Source: Ningiella ruwaisensis (GTDB lineage: Bacteria; Pseudomonadota; Gammaproteobacteria; Enterobacterales; Alteromonadaceae). From it: 64,000 nucleotides of DNA. Of the stretch, positions 10,277 through 21,151 are shown piece after piece. The DNA is taken from the NCBI RefSeq assembly GCF_004798935.1, contig NZ_RAHT01000002.1:558001-622000 (forward strand), given 5' to 3'. The stretch's first letter is position 1, and each line of letters starts with the position of its first letter. The notes beneath the pieces were generated by a model. It saw nothing but the letters and a program-made list of their open reading frames with translations. It had not been told where the DNA came from and did no database searches. The position numbers and the translations under genes were made by a program.

Positions 10277-10741
10277 TCAATTGACGGGCGCCAATTGCAT
10301 GTCAACGTGCATTATACCGTCTTCGTCGTAATGAGGAGAAATTTCTTTGAAACCGAAAGACTGGTAGAGCAATGATAGATGACTTTGAGCGCCAATTGTA
10401 ATAGGTAAAGCAGGCCAAAGTTTCTGAGTGTGGTTTATGCTTGCTTTGATCAATAACTTTCCCAAACCCTCTCCACGTGCACCAGGTGCAATTACAATTC
10501 TGCCTATACTGGGATCGGGATAGCTTATTTTAGGCGGTAAGAGGCGTGCATACCCAATTAATTTATCTTTTTTTAATAACAAAAGATGATGCACACCTGC
10601 TTGTCTGTCTTTTTCGTCAATATCCTGATAAATGCAGGCTTGTTCAACAACAAACACCTCGCTTCTTAAGGCTAGAATTTGATATAGCTGTGAGTTAGTT
10701 AACTCATTAAACGGGATACACAAATACTTAAATTGACTCAT
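10277..10741 (-). CDS. elaA: ElaA-type GNAT acetyltransferase
   Basis: A 154-residue single-domain GNAT protein. The N-terminal block LYQILALRSEVFVVEQACIY and the following DEKD match the ElaA subgroup. The acyl-CoA pyrophosphate loop is the GARGEGLGKLL segment, and FGFKEISPHYDEDGI is the conserved ElaA C-terminus. The physiological substrate is not known. It is 10 nt downstream of the RND permease gene on the same strand and may be its last cotranscribed gene, but function does not obviously link them. Confidence 0.85.
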   Translation of the reverse strand: MSQFKYLCIPFNELTNSQLYQILALRSEVFVVEQACIYQDIDEKDRQAGVHHLLLLKKDKLIGYARLLPPKISYPDPSIGRIVIAPGARGEGLGKLLIKASINHTQKLWPALPITIGAQSHLSLLYQSFGFKEISPHYDEDGIMHVDMQLAPVN

Positions 10742-10751
10742 TAGTACACAA

Positions 10752-13700
10752 TCATACTTGCTTTTCAGCCGCTTCTAGCTCTAAGTTCAGTTTGTTCGCC
10801 TCATCTGCGCGTGGCTTGGTAAAGCGCGCAAATGCATAATATAGCACTGGGGTTAAGAACAGTGTAAAGACAACAGCCAGCCCCAAACCACCAAACACGA
10901 CCCATCCAATGGCATTACGCGCCTCAGCTCCAGCTCCTGTGGAAAGGATCAAAGGTAAGCCGCCCAGAATTGTTGAAACCAAAGTCATCATGATGGGGCG
11001 AAGCCTCACCTTACCCGCTTCAATAATGGACTCTTCAATACCTAAGCCCCTGTCACGCAACTGATTGGCAAATTCGACTAATAAAATAGAATTTTTAGCA
11101 AGTAAGCCAATCAGCATGACCAAACCAATCTGTGAGTAGATATTCACGGACGTGCCGGTTAAAAACAAGGCGTAAACTGCAGCAGCAATTCCAAAAGGCA
11201 CGGTAAGCATTACAACAAAGGCACTATTAAAGCTTTCAAACTGCGCCGCCAGAACGAGCAAAACAATCAAAAATGCTAACACATAAGTTAACATAACCTG
11301 TTGATTTGTTTCTTCAAAAGTCTGCGCTTCGCCTAAAAACACTAAACCGATACCAGAGGGAAGACTTTCATTTGCTAGATCACGAATCGCATTCACTGCC
11401 TGCTCTATAGTCACTTCAGGCGGTAAATCCATCTCTAGCTCTATTGCGCGTCGCTGAGCATGGCGCTCAAGCTCCGCTGCTACCCCTTCCTCTGTCACAT
11501 AGGCAACGCTTGAAAGCGGCACCAAATTACCATTGCGCGAACTCACGTATAAATTCAATATGTTCGCAGGGTCCAATGAATTTCGACTATTTGCTTGCAA
11601 AATTATGGGGACGGCCTGATCGCCAACATTTAAATCAACGATATCATCGCCATTAATTGCTGCGCGCAGTGTTCTTGAAACATCGTCAAATGCGACACCC
11701 AGTTCCTCTGCTCGACGTCTGTCGATATTGACTCGCAATTGTGGCTGCGTTGGTTGATACGAAATATCCACGCGACCCAGCTCCGGCAGGTTATCTTCAA
11801 CTAATTTGGCAAATTCCAATGCAGCTTGGTAGATTTCCAAGTAGTCGTCACCTGTTAAAGCCATTTCCATTCCACCACCGAAACCACGCAAATTGAGACT
11901 GTTACCACCAAACGCACGACCTGGAGCACCGGCGACTTCACTTAGTAGTGGGCGTAAATCACTGATGATTTCTTCCTGAGAGCGCTCCCTATCTTCCCAG
12001 TTCACCAAAGGCACCGTGATAAAAAGAATGTTTGGATCCCATCTTCCAACTACGGTGTAAATAGACTCAATTTCACCTTGGTCGACATTCGGGATCAATA
12101 ATTCTTCTGTTTTTAACGCTTGTCGATCCATGAAGTTGATTCCAGTTCCATCCGGTCCACGAGCGAAAATACGCACTACTCCTCTATCTTCCGAAGGCAG
12201 TAACTCATTTTCCAGTTCATTAAAAACAAAGTAAGCACCACCAGCAATTGCTACACATGCAAACACAACGAGAATGGCGTACTTGAGTACAAACTTGAGG
12301 CTACGCTCATAGCCATTTACGCACGCTTTACCAAAGCGACTGAGCAATCCGGGCGTTTTCTGTTTATTCATGTCCAGAGGTGGGATTTTTGCGGTGAGCG
12401 CTGGCACAAGGGATAATGCAACAAACGAAGAGATAATTACGCTTCCAGCCAAAATGCCACCAAACTCTCTGAACAATCGTCCTGCGGTAGACGGTAGAAA
12501 CGCGATCGGCACAAAAACAGCAACTAAGACTGCGGTTGTCGCAACAACTGCAAAGAATACTTCACGTGTACCGATAACAGCGGCTGCACGCGCACCCATG
12601 CCAGCGGCACGACGGCGTTGAATATTCTCTGAAACAACAATGGCGTCATCAACTATCAGGCCTGTCGCAAGAACAAGCGCAAGTAAGGTAAGGATATTGA
12701 TTGAGAAACCAAAGGCCCAAAGCAGCGCCAGCGAACCAATCAAAGAAACTGGAATAGCAAGTGCTGGAATAAGGGTTGCCCGAAATTTCCCAATAAACAC
12801 CAGCAAAGTGAAAATCACCAAAGCAATGGTGAACACAAGAGATTGCAAAACCTCATTCACTGAATCGCGAATAAACTCGGCGTCATCTGACGTAACGGTC
12901 ATATTTAGATCGGGGAAACGCTCGCGCAGACTCTCCACCATCAATAAAACTTCATCCGATATTTCAATGGTATTAGAACGCGCTTGTCGAATAACGCCCA
13001 AACCAATTACTGGTGTTCCATCCAGTCTAACGATGCTGCTTAAATCGGCAGGTCCAAAATAAACGTTGGCAACATCGCCAACCTTCACGTCGCCAGCAAT
13101 CACGATATCGCGGACGTCCTGTTCAGATACAGAAGTTGCATCAGCACGAACGATAAGCTGCTGATCGGAAGAACGAATACTGCCCGCAGGAACATCGAAT
13201 GGCGCCGTGTTTAAGGCTTGTGCAACATCGGAGATGGACAACTGAAAACTGGTCAAACGCAGATTATCAACGCTCACGCGCAATACCCTTTGTCTGTCAC
13301 CGTCCAGGCGCACGTCTGCAACGCCAGGAATGTTTAAAAACAAGGGAGCCAGGTCGGTTTCAACAATATCGGTCAAGGTCTCTAAGTCGTAACGAGGGCT
13401 TGATACGGCAATGTTTACTACTGCCTGAGCATCGTCATCTGCTTTTATGACTGAAACTTGCTCAACTTCTTCTGGTAAACCTCTTTGAACACGTGCAACC
13501 GACTCTCTCGTTTCATTAGCTGCGTCTTCAATGTCAACGCCTGGCCTGAATTCGATACGAACTCGGCTGTTACCTTCTTCACTTGAAGCCTGAATAGACT
13601 TCACACCGCTCACGCGTGCGGCAGCGCCTTCCAATCGGCTTGTTACTTCAGCATCCACCGTTTCAGGCGCCGCACCCGGATAGTCTGCCCTTACGGTAAT

Positions 13701-13856
13701 AATTGGTCTGTCTACATCAGGGAGCTCTCTCACTTCTAGGCCATAGATAGCAGAGAAACCCGCGACAACGATTAAGAGATTTAATACAAGAATCAGTACA
13801 GGACGGCGAATGGATAAAGAGGGAAGATCATCTTTAAAAAGATTGTTATTAAACAT
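10752..13856 (-). CDS. RND-family multidrug efflux permease (HAE1 type)
   Basis: Inner-membrane proton-driven pump of 1034 residues, the AcrB/MdtB length. It shows the RND plan: one membrane helix (about 20-40), a large periplasmic domain, helices 2-6 (about 335-490), then the duplicated second half. The TM4 proton-relay pair Asp403-Asp404 sits in LATGLIVDDAIVV, and RPIMMT in the C-terminal half is conserved. Its ATG overlaps the TAA of the adaptor gene by one base (TAATG), so the two are coupled. No outer-membrane channel gene is adjacent, so it presumably borrows a TolC-like channel. Substrates cannot be predicted. Confidence 0.93.
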   Translation of the reverse strand: MFNNNLFKDDLPSLSIRRPVLILVLNLLIVVAGFSAIYGLEVRELPDVDRPIITVRADYPGAAPETVDAEVTSRLEGAAARVSGVKSIQASSEEGNSRVRIEFRPGVDIEDAANETRESVARVQRGLPEEVEQVSVIKADDDAQAVVNIAVSSPRYDLETLTDIVETDLAPLFLNIPGVADVRLDGDRQRVLRVSVDNLRLTSFQLSISDVAQALNTAPFDVPAGSIRSSDQQLIVRADATSVSEQDVRDIVIAGDVKVGDVANVYFGPADLSSIVRLDGTPVIGLGVIRQARSNTIEISDEVLLMVESLRERFPDLNMTVTSDDAEFIRDSVNEVLQSLVFTIALVIFTLLVFIGKFRATLIPALAIPVSLIGSLALLWAFGFSINILTLLALVLATGLIVDDAIVVSENIQRRRAAGMGARAAAVIGTREVFFAVVATTAVLVAVFVPIAFLPSTAGRLFREFGGILAGSVIISSFVALSLVPALTAKIPPLDMNKQKTPGLLSRFGKACVNGYERSLKFVLKYAILVVFACVAIAGGAYFVFNELENELLPSEDRGVVRIFARGPDGTGINFMDRQALKTEELLIPNVDQGEIESIYTVVGRWDPNILFITVPLVNWEDRERSQEEIISDLRPLLSEVAGAPGRAFGGNSLNLRGFGGGMEMALTGDDYLEIYQAALEFAKLVEDNLPELGRVDISYQPTQPQLRVNIDRRRAEELGVAFDDVSRTLRAAINGDDIVDLNVGDQAVPIILQANSRNSLDPANILNLYVSSRNGNLVPLSSVAYVTEEGVAAELERHAQRRAIELEMDLPPEVTIEQAVNAIRDLANESLPSGIGLVFLGEAQTFEETNQQVMLTYVLAFLIVLLVLAAQFESFNSAFVVMLTVPFGIAAAVYALFLTGTSVNIYSQIGLVMLIGLLAKNSILLVEFANQLRDRGLGIEESIIEAGKVRLRPIMMTLVSTILGGLPLILSTGAGAEARNAIGWVVFGGLGLAVVFTLFLTPVLYYAFARFTKPRADEANKLNLELEAAEKQV

Positions 13857-14983
13857 TAGATTGCAACCTCTTGTTCAGACTGCTTTTGATTTATCTTTTT
13901 ACCCAACTTTTCTACTTGGTTCGTTATATTAGCATCGTTCTTGTTCACAATCGCATCTGGGTTTTGAATATTTAAAGGCTGCCCCGAACGAAGTCCCTGT
14001 ATGCCCTCGATGATCAAAATCTCACCATCTCGAAGATCACCTGAAACAAGGATGCGCCCACGCATACGTTGCTGAACTTGCACATCAACTCGCTTGGCTG
14101 CATTATCATCTGCCAACCAGACATAGGCACCGGTAGAGCCCCAGGAAAGCGCAGCCTCGGGAATGGCAACATATCGTTGACCAAGTACTTCCAAAGACAC
14201 CCTAAAACTCATACCAGGGCGGTACTGGTCGTCTTCATTTTCAAGAAGCGCTCTCGCCCGAATAGTTCTGTCGCCTGTATTTACTCTTGAATCAACTTCC
14301 CCAATACGAGCATCCAGGCGAATCGTTCGATCAGTCCACGGTTCCAATTGCACTTCTGGCTTTTGCATAAGATACGAGACCGCCATTTCGGGAGCCACAA
14401 AGTTAACAAATAGCGCTTCACGGTCATCAAGCGTGGTTATTTCTGTTTGAGGTGTAATGCGATCACCCACTTCAACTTCCGTCAGACCCACAACGCCATC
14501 AAACGGAGCACGCACCAATCTATCTTCTTTATTTTCTTTCGCTTCCTGTAGTGCAACCTCAGCCAGTTTTAACGCAGTGTCAGCTGTGTCTAATTCACTT
14601 TGCGTAAGCGCACCTTTCGCGACGCTTTGTTTGACACGATCCAAATTACGTTTTGCGTCTTCTAACTGTATAGTGGCGCGTCGGATAGCGACATCCTGAA
14701 GACGGCTATCCATCTCAATCAGAATATCGCCTTGCTTAACTGACTGGCCTGGCACAAAGTTTACTGCTGTAACCTCATCCGATACGCTTGGAAACAAAGT
14801 CACAGATCGCTTGGCCTGAGCGGTGCCGACAGCTTCAATCAAGGTCGTTTCGTATTCAAAGCTTAAGGGCTCTACCACTACAAGTTTAGGTTGGTCTGCC
14901 CCCCGCCATTGCGAATGTGCATAGGGAACAAACAAGGTCAGTATAAAGGTGAACAAAGCACATTTTTGAAGTGAAAGCTGCAT
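13856..14983 (-). CDS. RND efflux periplasmic adaptor (membrane fusion protein)
   Basis: A 375-residue HlyD/AcrA-type adaptor that bridges the permease and an outer-membrane channel. It has a Sec signal peptide (hydrophobic to about residue 23) without a lipobox Cys, a lipoyl-like half (SVTLFPSVSDEVTAVNFVPGQSV), an alpha-helical hairpin (about 95-140), the second lipoyl half (RAPFDGVVGLTEV) and beta-barrel and membrane-proximal domains. It is promoter-proximal to the permease, and a TATAAT hexamer 70 nt upstream is a good candidate -10. A basic/Gln-rich C-terminal tail of about 30 residues is longer than usual. Confidence 0.92.
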   Translation of the reverse strand: MQLSLQKCALFTFILTLFVPYAHSQWRGADQPKLVVVEPLSFEYETTLIEAVGTAQAKRSVTLFPSVSDEVTAVNFVPGQSVKQGDILIEMDSRLQDVAIRRATIQLEDAKRNLDRVKQSVAKGALTQSELDTADTALKLAEVALQEAKENKEDRLVRAPFDGVVGLTEVEVGDRITPQTEITTLDDREALFVNFVAPEMAVSYLMQKPEVQLEPWTDRTIRLDARIGEVDSRVNTGDRTIRARALLENEDDQYRPGMSFRVSLEVLGQRYVAIPEAALSWGSTGAYVWLADDNAAKRVDVQVQQRMRGRILVSGDLRDGEILIIEGIQGLRSGQPLNIQNPDAIVNKNDANITNQVEKLGKKINQKQSEQEVAI

Positions 14984-15052
14984 AAGAACCTACTGTTTGA
15001 GCATCACTCTACGCTTTTCAAATGCTCTTATTTACATTGATTTTATGAGCTT

Positions 15053-15058
15053 ATTATA
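15053..15058 (-). promoter_or_regulatory. Candidate -10 hexamer of the efflux operon
   Basis: On the minus strand these bases read TATAAT, a perfect sigma-70 -10 element, 70 nt before the adaptor start. No strong -35 is visible at 16-18 nt, so activation may be needed. Downstream, GAGCAT and ATGCTC half-sites about 18 nt apart flank the untranslated leader. Confidence 0.4.
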
Positions 15059-15067
15059 ACTGAGGAC

Positions 15068-15110
15068 GGCTTAATCTTGATCACTTTTTAGTAAAGATTA
15101 AGCCTTTTTA
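15068..15110 (+). terminator. Intrinsic terminator-like hairpin, rightward polarity, between obgE and the efflux operon
   Basis: An 11-bp perfect stem (GGCTTAATCTT / AAGATTAAGCC) with a 15-nt loop is followed by five T residues on the plus strand. Both flanking genes run leftward, so the poly-U lies on the wrong side to end obgE. On the minus strand the stem is followed by GTCCTC. It may still cap obgE mRNA as a plain hairpin, or end a rightward antisense transcript. Confidence 0.5.
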
Positions 15111-15131
15111 ATGAAGAGGCAATTTAAATCA

Positions 15132-16502
<1,371 letters not shown>

Positions 16503-16622
16503 CAAGCGCTCCTCAAACTTCATAAAGCTTTTTAAATTAACTAAGCAATATGGCGACTCACCTATAGTCTAGACAATGCCTACCCTTCTGACTACCCAGC
16601 ATGAGTTTTGTTTGAAGCCTAA

Positions 16623-16729
16623 TGCACAGTAGAAGGGGCGTTCACAAAGTCTCCAAAACCAAGGATGGTTTTGGTGAAGCGGCCATGGATGGCGCAAAGC
16701 GTCTTTGTGAACGCCCCTTCTGCTGTGCA
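16623..16729 (-). repeat. Hairpin repeat element B (107 bp), inverted relative to element A
   Basis: Outer arms 16623-16649 and 16703-16729 form a 27-bp inverted repeat with one mismatch (T/C at the eighth position). Read on the minus strand, the interior begins CAAAGACGCT, continues CGCCATCCATGGCCGCT, and ends in a nested hairpin with apex CCATCCTTGG. Core words match element A at the same offsets, while inner and outer arms differ in sequence yet remain self-complementary. Confidence 0.8.
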
Positions 16730-16746
16730 TACCGATACAAAGCGAC

Positions 16747-16774
16747 AAAAAACCCCGCATGAAGCGGGGTTTTT
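16747..16774 (-). terminator. Intrinsic terminator of rplU-rpmA
   Basis: The stem AACCCCGC / GCGGGGTT with a five-base loop is followed on the minus strand by a run of U (A16747-16752 on the plus strand). It lies 20 bp after the rpmA stop. T residues on the other side too would allow it to work in both directions. Confidence 0.9.
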
Positions 16775-16793
16775 CTAAAAGCTCGCTAGGTGC

Positions 16794-17051
16794 TTATTCA
16801 GCAACGATGCTAACGTATTTGCGGTTTTTAGGACCTTTGGTTTCAAACTGCACTTTACCATCAGATAATGCGAATAAAGTGTGATCTTTACCAATTCCCA
16901 TGTTGTCACCTGCGTGGTATTTAGTACCGCGCTGACGAACAATAATGTTACCTGCTAGTACAGACTCACCGCCAAAACGCTTAACACCTAAGCGTTTGCT
17001 GATTGAATCACGACCGTTTTTAGTACTACCACCAGCCTTTTTATGTGCCAT
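16794..17051 (-). CDS. rpmA: 50S ribosomal protein bL27
   Basis: 85-residue ribosomal protein near the peptidyl-transferase centre. It begins [16 protein letters not shown] and continues with [11 protein letters not shown] and [10 protein letters not shown], all diagnostic of bL27. No N-terminal propeptide is present. It follows rplU by 15 nt on the same strand and ends shortly before a strong terminator, so rplU-rpmA is a two-gene unit, with obgE probably served mainly by its own promoter. Confidence 0.98.
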   Translation of the reverse strand: MAHKKAGGSTKNGRDSISKRLGVKRFGGESVLAGNIIVRQRGTKYHAGDNMGIGKDHTLFALSDGKVQFETKGPKNRKYVSIVAE

Positions 17052-17066
17052 GTGTTCGTCTCCTAA

Positions 17067-17378
17067 TTATGCCTGGATACCAGTGATTTTCACTTCTGTG
17101 AACCACTGACGATGTCCCATCTGTGAGCGTGAATGCTTACGACGACGGAACTTCACAATTTTAACTTTCTCACCACGACCATGCGTAACTACCTCAGCAG
17201 TCACTTTGCCGCCTTTTACAAATGGTGTACCGATTTTAATATCGTCACCATTACTGACCATCAAGATATCATCGAACTCTACTGACTCACCTGGAGCAAC
17301 TTCGATTTTCTCAAGACGAACGGTTTGGCCCTCGGCCACACGGTGTTGTTTACCACCACTTTGGAAAACCGCGTACAT
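17067..17378 (-). CDS. rplU: 50S ribosomal protein bL21
   Basis: 103-residue 23S rRNA-binding protein. The correct start is the ATG at 17378, giving [14 protein letters not shown] and preceded by GGAGAG; longer in-frame versions add 27 residues not found in bL21. The C-terminal [16 protein letters not shown] is the family signature. It is first in the rplU-rpmA unit and divergent from ispB, the normal gammaproteobacterial arrangement. Confidence 0.97.
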   Translation of the reverse strand: MYAVFQSGGKQHRVAEGQTVRLEKIEVAPGESVEFDDILMVSNGDDIKIGTPFVKGGKVTAEVVTHGRGEKVKIVKFRRRKHSRSQMGHRQWFTEVKITGIQA

Positions 17379-17663
17379 AATTCTCTCCGCTGTAGCGCCC
17401 ATTGCGCTCAATTCAAAAAACAGGGCGCGAATTGTACGTAAACTTTCCTCTCCTGACAAGCCTAATATAGCGAATAATCGCGTTTATTTTGCATAATTTT
17501 TATTCGCCAAGGTGTTTATACACGCTTTACTGGCAAAAGCACGTTAAAATCAAACATCTAGTAGCCGAAGCTTTTGAATAATGTAAGAATAATAATCATA
17601 AAAGTCGTCTTTTCAGTGTAAAGAGCTGAAAAACAATTTAAGACCATTTATGCGGATGTAAAT

Positions 17664-18635
17664 GTGGATTTAGAGAGCATCAAACAATTATCGAACGCGG
17701 ATATGCAAGCCGTCAACCAGTTAATACAACAGCAAGTCAGTTCCGACGTTGCGTTAATTGACCAATTAGGTTTTTACATTGTCAACAGTGGCGGAAAAAG
17801 GCTAAGACCATTATTGACCGTTCTGGCAGCGCGTGCACTTAACATACAGAATAACGAGCATCATACGCTAGCTGCTATTGTCGAATTTATTCACACCGCA
17901 ACCCTTTTACATGATGATGTGGTTGATGAATCGACCATGCGCCGAGGGCGAGAAACCGCAAACGAACTGTTTGGCAATCAGGCCAGTGTGTTAGTTGGAG
18001 ATTTTCTTTACTCTCGCGCGTTTCAAATGATGGTAGAGCTAAAGCGCATGCGAGTCATGGAAATACTTTCAGATGCGACCAACCGTATAGCGCAAGGCGA
18101 AGTTATGCAGTTGATGAATTGTAATGACCCAAGCACCACTGAAGCGCGCTACTTAGATGTTATCTACAGCAAGACTGCCAGATTGTTTGAAGCCGCAACG
18201 CAGCTCGCTGCTGTTTTGACTGACCAGCGCAGTGATGTTGAAAACGCAATGCAGACTTATGGCAAACATTTAGGCACCGCATTTCAGCTAATTGATGATG
18301 TACTTGATTACACCGCTAACTCTGATGAAATGGGTAAACAGGCAGGAGATGATCTGGCAGAAGGCAAACCAACCCTACCCCTCTTACATGCGCTGTGGAA
18401 TGCACCGGAGGAACAGGCAACAGTCATTAAAAGCGCTATTGAAAATGCAGATGGGATGCCACATTTCGATATGATACTAACCTCAATGCATCAAGCTGGG
18501 TCTATTGATTACACAAGGCAGCTTGCGCAAGCGGAAGCTGATAAAGCTAAAGCAGCCATTACCATTTTGCCTGAATCAAATTACAAGAAAGCGCTTTTAA
18601 GTTTGGCCGATATAGCAATAAACCGAGATGCCTAA
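17664..18635 (+). CDS. ispB: Octaprenyl diphosphate synthase
   Basis: Trans-polyprenyl synthase that makes the quinone side chain from FPP and IPP. The 323-residue protein has GGKRLRP (IPP binding), the first Asp-rich motif LLHDDVVDES (Asp84, Asp85, Asp88), the second QLIDDVLDY, and GDDLAEGKPTLPLLHAL. The start is GTG at 17664; the two nearby upstream ATG codons run straight into stops. A 7-bp TTTTCAG/CTGAAAA hairpin (17610-17632) lies in the leader. It is divergent from rplU and convergent with the marR-like gene, with only 3 nt between the stops. Confidence 0.96.
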   Translation: MDLESIKQLSNADMQAVNQLIQQQVSSDVALIDQLGFYIVNSGGKRLRPLLTVLAARALNIQNNEHHTLAAIVEFIHTATLLHDDVVDESTMRRGRETANELFGNQASVLVGDFLYSRAFQMMVELKRMRVMEILSDATNRIAQGEVMQLMNCNDPSTTEARYLDVIYSKTARLFEAATQLAAVLTDQRSDVENAMQTYGKHLGTAFQLIDDVLDYTANSDEMGKQAGDDLAEGKPTLPLLHALWNAPEEQATVIKSAIENADGMPHFDMILTSMHQAGSIDYTRQLAQAEADKAKAAITILPESNYKKALLSLADIAINRDA

Positions 18636-18638
18636 AAC

Positions 18639-19115
18639 TTACTCTTTATCTTCCAAATTGCCTATTTCCAGTACAGGTGCTGCGTCAATGCTCTCCGCAT
18701 CCATCATGCTGGCTATCCGTTGCATTGTTGCCACCATTTGGCTTTGTTCCCAAAGCTCCAATTGTGAGAATCGATTGATGAAATGCTCTTGAAAGGGCAA
18801 TGGCGCTTTTTCCAACATCGATTGACCTTCATCGGTTAGAAATACACCTACTCTTCGCTTGTCATCGGTGCTTCTTACCCGCTTAACTAATCCTTTGACT
18901 TCTAAACGATCGAGTATGCTAGTCACCGTTGCTGGAGATAGGTTGATATTATCGGCCACTTGCCTAACCATGATCCCGGGCTTTGAAGCAATATTTTGCA
19001 TTACAATCAACTGTGGGCCAGTGAGTCCGGCCTCTTTGTTAAGCTGTCTTGAGCGAATATCAATCGCACGGATCACCCTGCGTAAAGCAATCAAGAGCTC
19101 TTCGTCTTTTTGCAT
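18639..19115 (-). CDS. MarR-family transcriptional regulator
   Basis: 158-residue winged-helix regulator. The recognition region (RQVADNINLSPATVTSILDRLEVKGLVKR) and the wing (RSTDDKRRVGVFLTDEG) are canonical, and helical dimerisation segments flank them. It lies 64 nt downstream of the betaine/choline-type transporter on the same strand, so the two may be cotranscribed. MarR proteins often control a neighbouring transporter, so regulation of betT or of the cell's compatible-solute response is a reasonable inference, but no palindromic operator is obvious upstream of betT. Confidence 0.88.
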   Translation of the reverse strand: MQKDEELLIALRRVIRAIDIRSRQLNKEAGLTGPQLIVMQNIASKPGIMVRQVADNINLSPATVTSILDRLEVKGLVKRVRSTDDKRRVGVFLTDEGQSMLEKAPLPFQEHFINRFSQLELWEQSQMVATMQRIASMMDAESIDAAPVLEIGNLEDKE

Positions 19116-19179
19116 GACTACAATCCTGAAATACTTGCTTCCAAAAAGTGACTATTGATGGAAACAACTGTCGTTTTAA

Positions 19180-21150
19180 TTAGCGAAGTAAATGCAAGAA
19201 ATGCTGATGTTTGTGATACTGGTCAACGACATCATTTATAACCGCAAGCTTAGACCACCCCATAATGTCATAGTCTTGCCCACCTTCACTAAGATGCACT
19301 TCGGCACGATAATAAATGTGTTCATCATCACTGTCGAGGGCTTGTTCATCGGCGTATGCATATTCAGGCTGAACATACTTTCTTCTATGAACACCATAGA
19401 CGAAATCTTGCTCTTCGCCGTGCTCTACGGTCAATTCTATCCAGTCTTTTTTTTGTTCGATATGAGCAACAATATTGTGTTTGCGAAACTCTTTCACAAC
19501 GCTATCAAAGGCTGGTTTGACGATCTTTTCAAGGTAATTCTGTACCGCAAGTTTGTTTGGAAAATCAACAATTGTTTGCAATCTTTCCTGCCAGGCTTGC
19601 TCGTGTTCAGAGGGGTAAATCGGCGCCGAATTAAATAGCTGCGCCTCGCGTTTGTATTCATCCACTCTTAATGCTTTCATCAAACCTAAAATAGACAGCA
19701 ATAGAATCAGTGCAAATGGTAATGCAGAAGCTATCGTCATGGTTTGCAAAGCCGTTAGCCCACCGGCTGCCAGCAAGATAGCAGCGACAATACCTACGCC
19801 TAGTGCCCAGTAAATGCGTTGCCATACAGGTGTGTCGTTTCGACCATGAGAACATAACATATCGACAACCATTGCACCTGAATCGCAGGATGTGACGAAA
19901 AAAATCACTACCATCGCAATAGCAATTCCAGAAAGCAGTTCGTTTAAGGGGAATGATTCCAGAAACAAAAACAGCGCAGCTGAAGCATCTTCATTCACCA
20001 TGTTGCTTAAACCTGTCTTTTGCTGCTCGATGATCAATTCTATCGCTGAATTACCAAATACTGTCATCCACAAGAGCGTGAACGCAGTTGGAATAAGTAA
20101 GACCCCCATTACAAACTCGCGAATGGTGCGACCTCGCGAGATTCTAGCAATGAATAAGCCGACAAAGGGTGCCCAAGCGAGCCACCAGCCCCAATAGAAA
20201 ATCGTCCACCCGCCAATCCAGTCACTCTTTTCATAGGTAAACAGGTTGAAGGTATTGCGAATGATGTCGGACAAATACGCACCTGTATTTTGCAGATAAG
20301 CCTGTAATAAAAAGACCGTTGGACCAAGCACCAGAACAAAAATCAGAAGCGCTACAGCCATAATCATGTTGGCTTCTGATAAACGTCGAATGCCTTTATC
20401 CAGACCAGACACAACTGACACGATGGCAATAGCGATGATGGCAGTCATTAACAGAATCTGATTAAAAGCACTTACTTCTAAACCGAAAAGATAAGACAGA
20501 CCGCTGTTGATTTGGGACGCTCCCAAGCCAAGCGAGGTAGCAACACCAAAAATTGTGCTAATCACCGCAAAAATATCGACAGTATGTCCAGTCCAACCAT
20601 AAATTCGGTTTCCTATGAAGGGAAACAAGGAAGAGCGAAGGGTTAACGGCAAATTGTGTCTGAAACTAAAATACGCCAGCACGAGTGCAACAATTGCATA
20701 TATGGCCCATGCATGCAGCCCCCAATGGAAAAAGGTAGTTTTCATCGCTTCGCGCACCGCTTCAACCGTACCGGCTTGCGCACTAGGTGGCGACAGGTAG
20801 TGCATTACAGGCTCAGCTACGCCAAAAAACATTAAGCCTATTCCCATGCCAGCAGCAAACAGCATAGAGAGCCAGGTTAACAAGGAATAATCTGGCAGCG
20901 CATGATCAGGCCCAAGCCTTATGGAGCCATAGCGCGAAAGCCCTAAATAAATCACTGCCACCAAAATAATGGCAACACTTAGCACGTAAAACCATGATCC
21001 ATTTAGCACAATGGCCGATTGCGCGCTTTGAAACAAACGATCGGCCAACTCTGGGGCAAAAACAGCAAAAAGCAATAACGCCACAATGGCGCATGACGCG
21101 GGCACAAATACCTTTTTATTAAGCGGAGAGGACAAATTGGGTGACTGCAA
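19180..21150 (-). CDS. betT: BCCT-family choline/betaine transporter (BetT-like)
   Basis: Sodium- or proton-coupled carrier for quaternary ammonium solutes. The 656-residue protein has twelve membrane helices within about residues 15-520, the FAAGMGIGLMFFGVAEP helix, FFHWGLHAWAIYA, and the SCDSGAMV segment. A C-terminal cytoplasmic domain of about 150 residues resembles the osmosensory tail of long BetT proteins. The only plausible start is TTG at 21150, preceded by AGGA that lies inside the last unit of a tandem-repeat array. Choline versus glycine-betaine specificity is not settled, and no betAB genes are nearby. Confidence 0.88.
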   Translation of the reverse strand: MQSPNLSSPLNKKVFVPASCAIVALLLFAVFAPELADRLFQSAQSAIVLNGSWFYVLSVAIILVAVIYLGLSRYGSIRLGPDHALPDYSLLTWLSMLFAAGMGIGLMFFGVAEPVMHYLSPPSAQAGTVEAVREAMKTTFFHWGLHAWAIYAIVALVLAYFSFRHNLPLTLRSSLFPFIGNRIYGWTGHTVDIFAVISTIFGVATSLGLGASQINSGLSYLFGLEVSAFNQILLMTAIIAIAIVSVVSGLDKGIRRLSEANMIMAVALLIFVLVLGPTVFLLQAYLQNTGAYLSDIIRNTFNLFTYEKSDWIGGWTIFYWGWWLAWAPFVGLFIARISRGRTIREFVMGVLLIPTAFTLLWMTVFGNSAIELIIEQQKTGLSNMVNEDASAALFLFLESFPLNELLSGIAIAMVVIFFVTSCDSGAMVVDMLCSHGRNDTPVWQRIYWALGVGIVAAILLAAGGLTALQTMTIASALPFALILLLSILGLMKALRVDEYKREAQLFNSAPIYPSEHEQAWQERLQTIVDFPNKLAVQNYLEKIVKPAFDSVVKEFRKHNIVAHIEQKKDWIELTVEHGEEQDFVYGVHRRKYVQPEYAYADEQALDSDDEHIYYRAEVHLSEGGQDYDIMGWSKLAVINDVVDQYHKHQHFLHLLR

Positions 21151-21151
21151 A

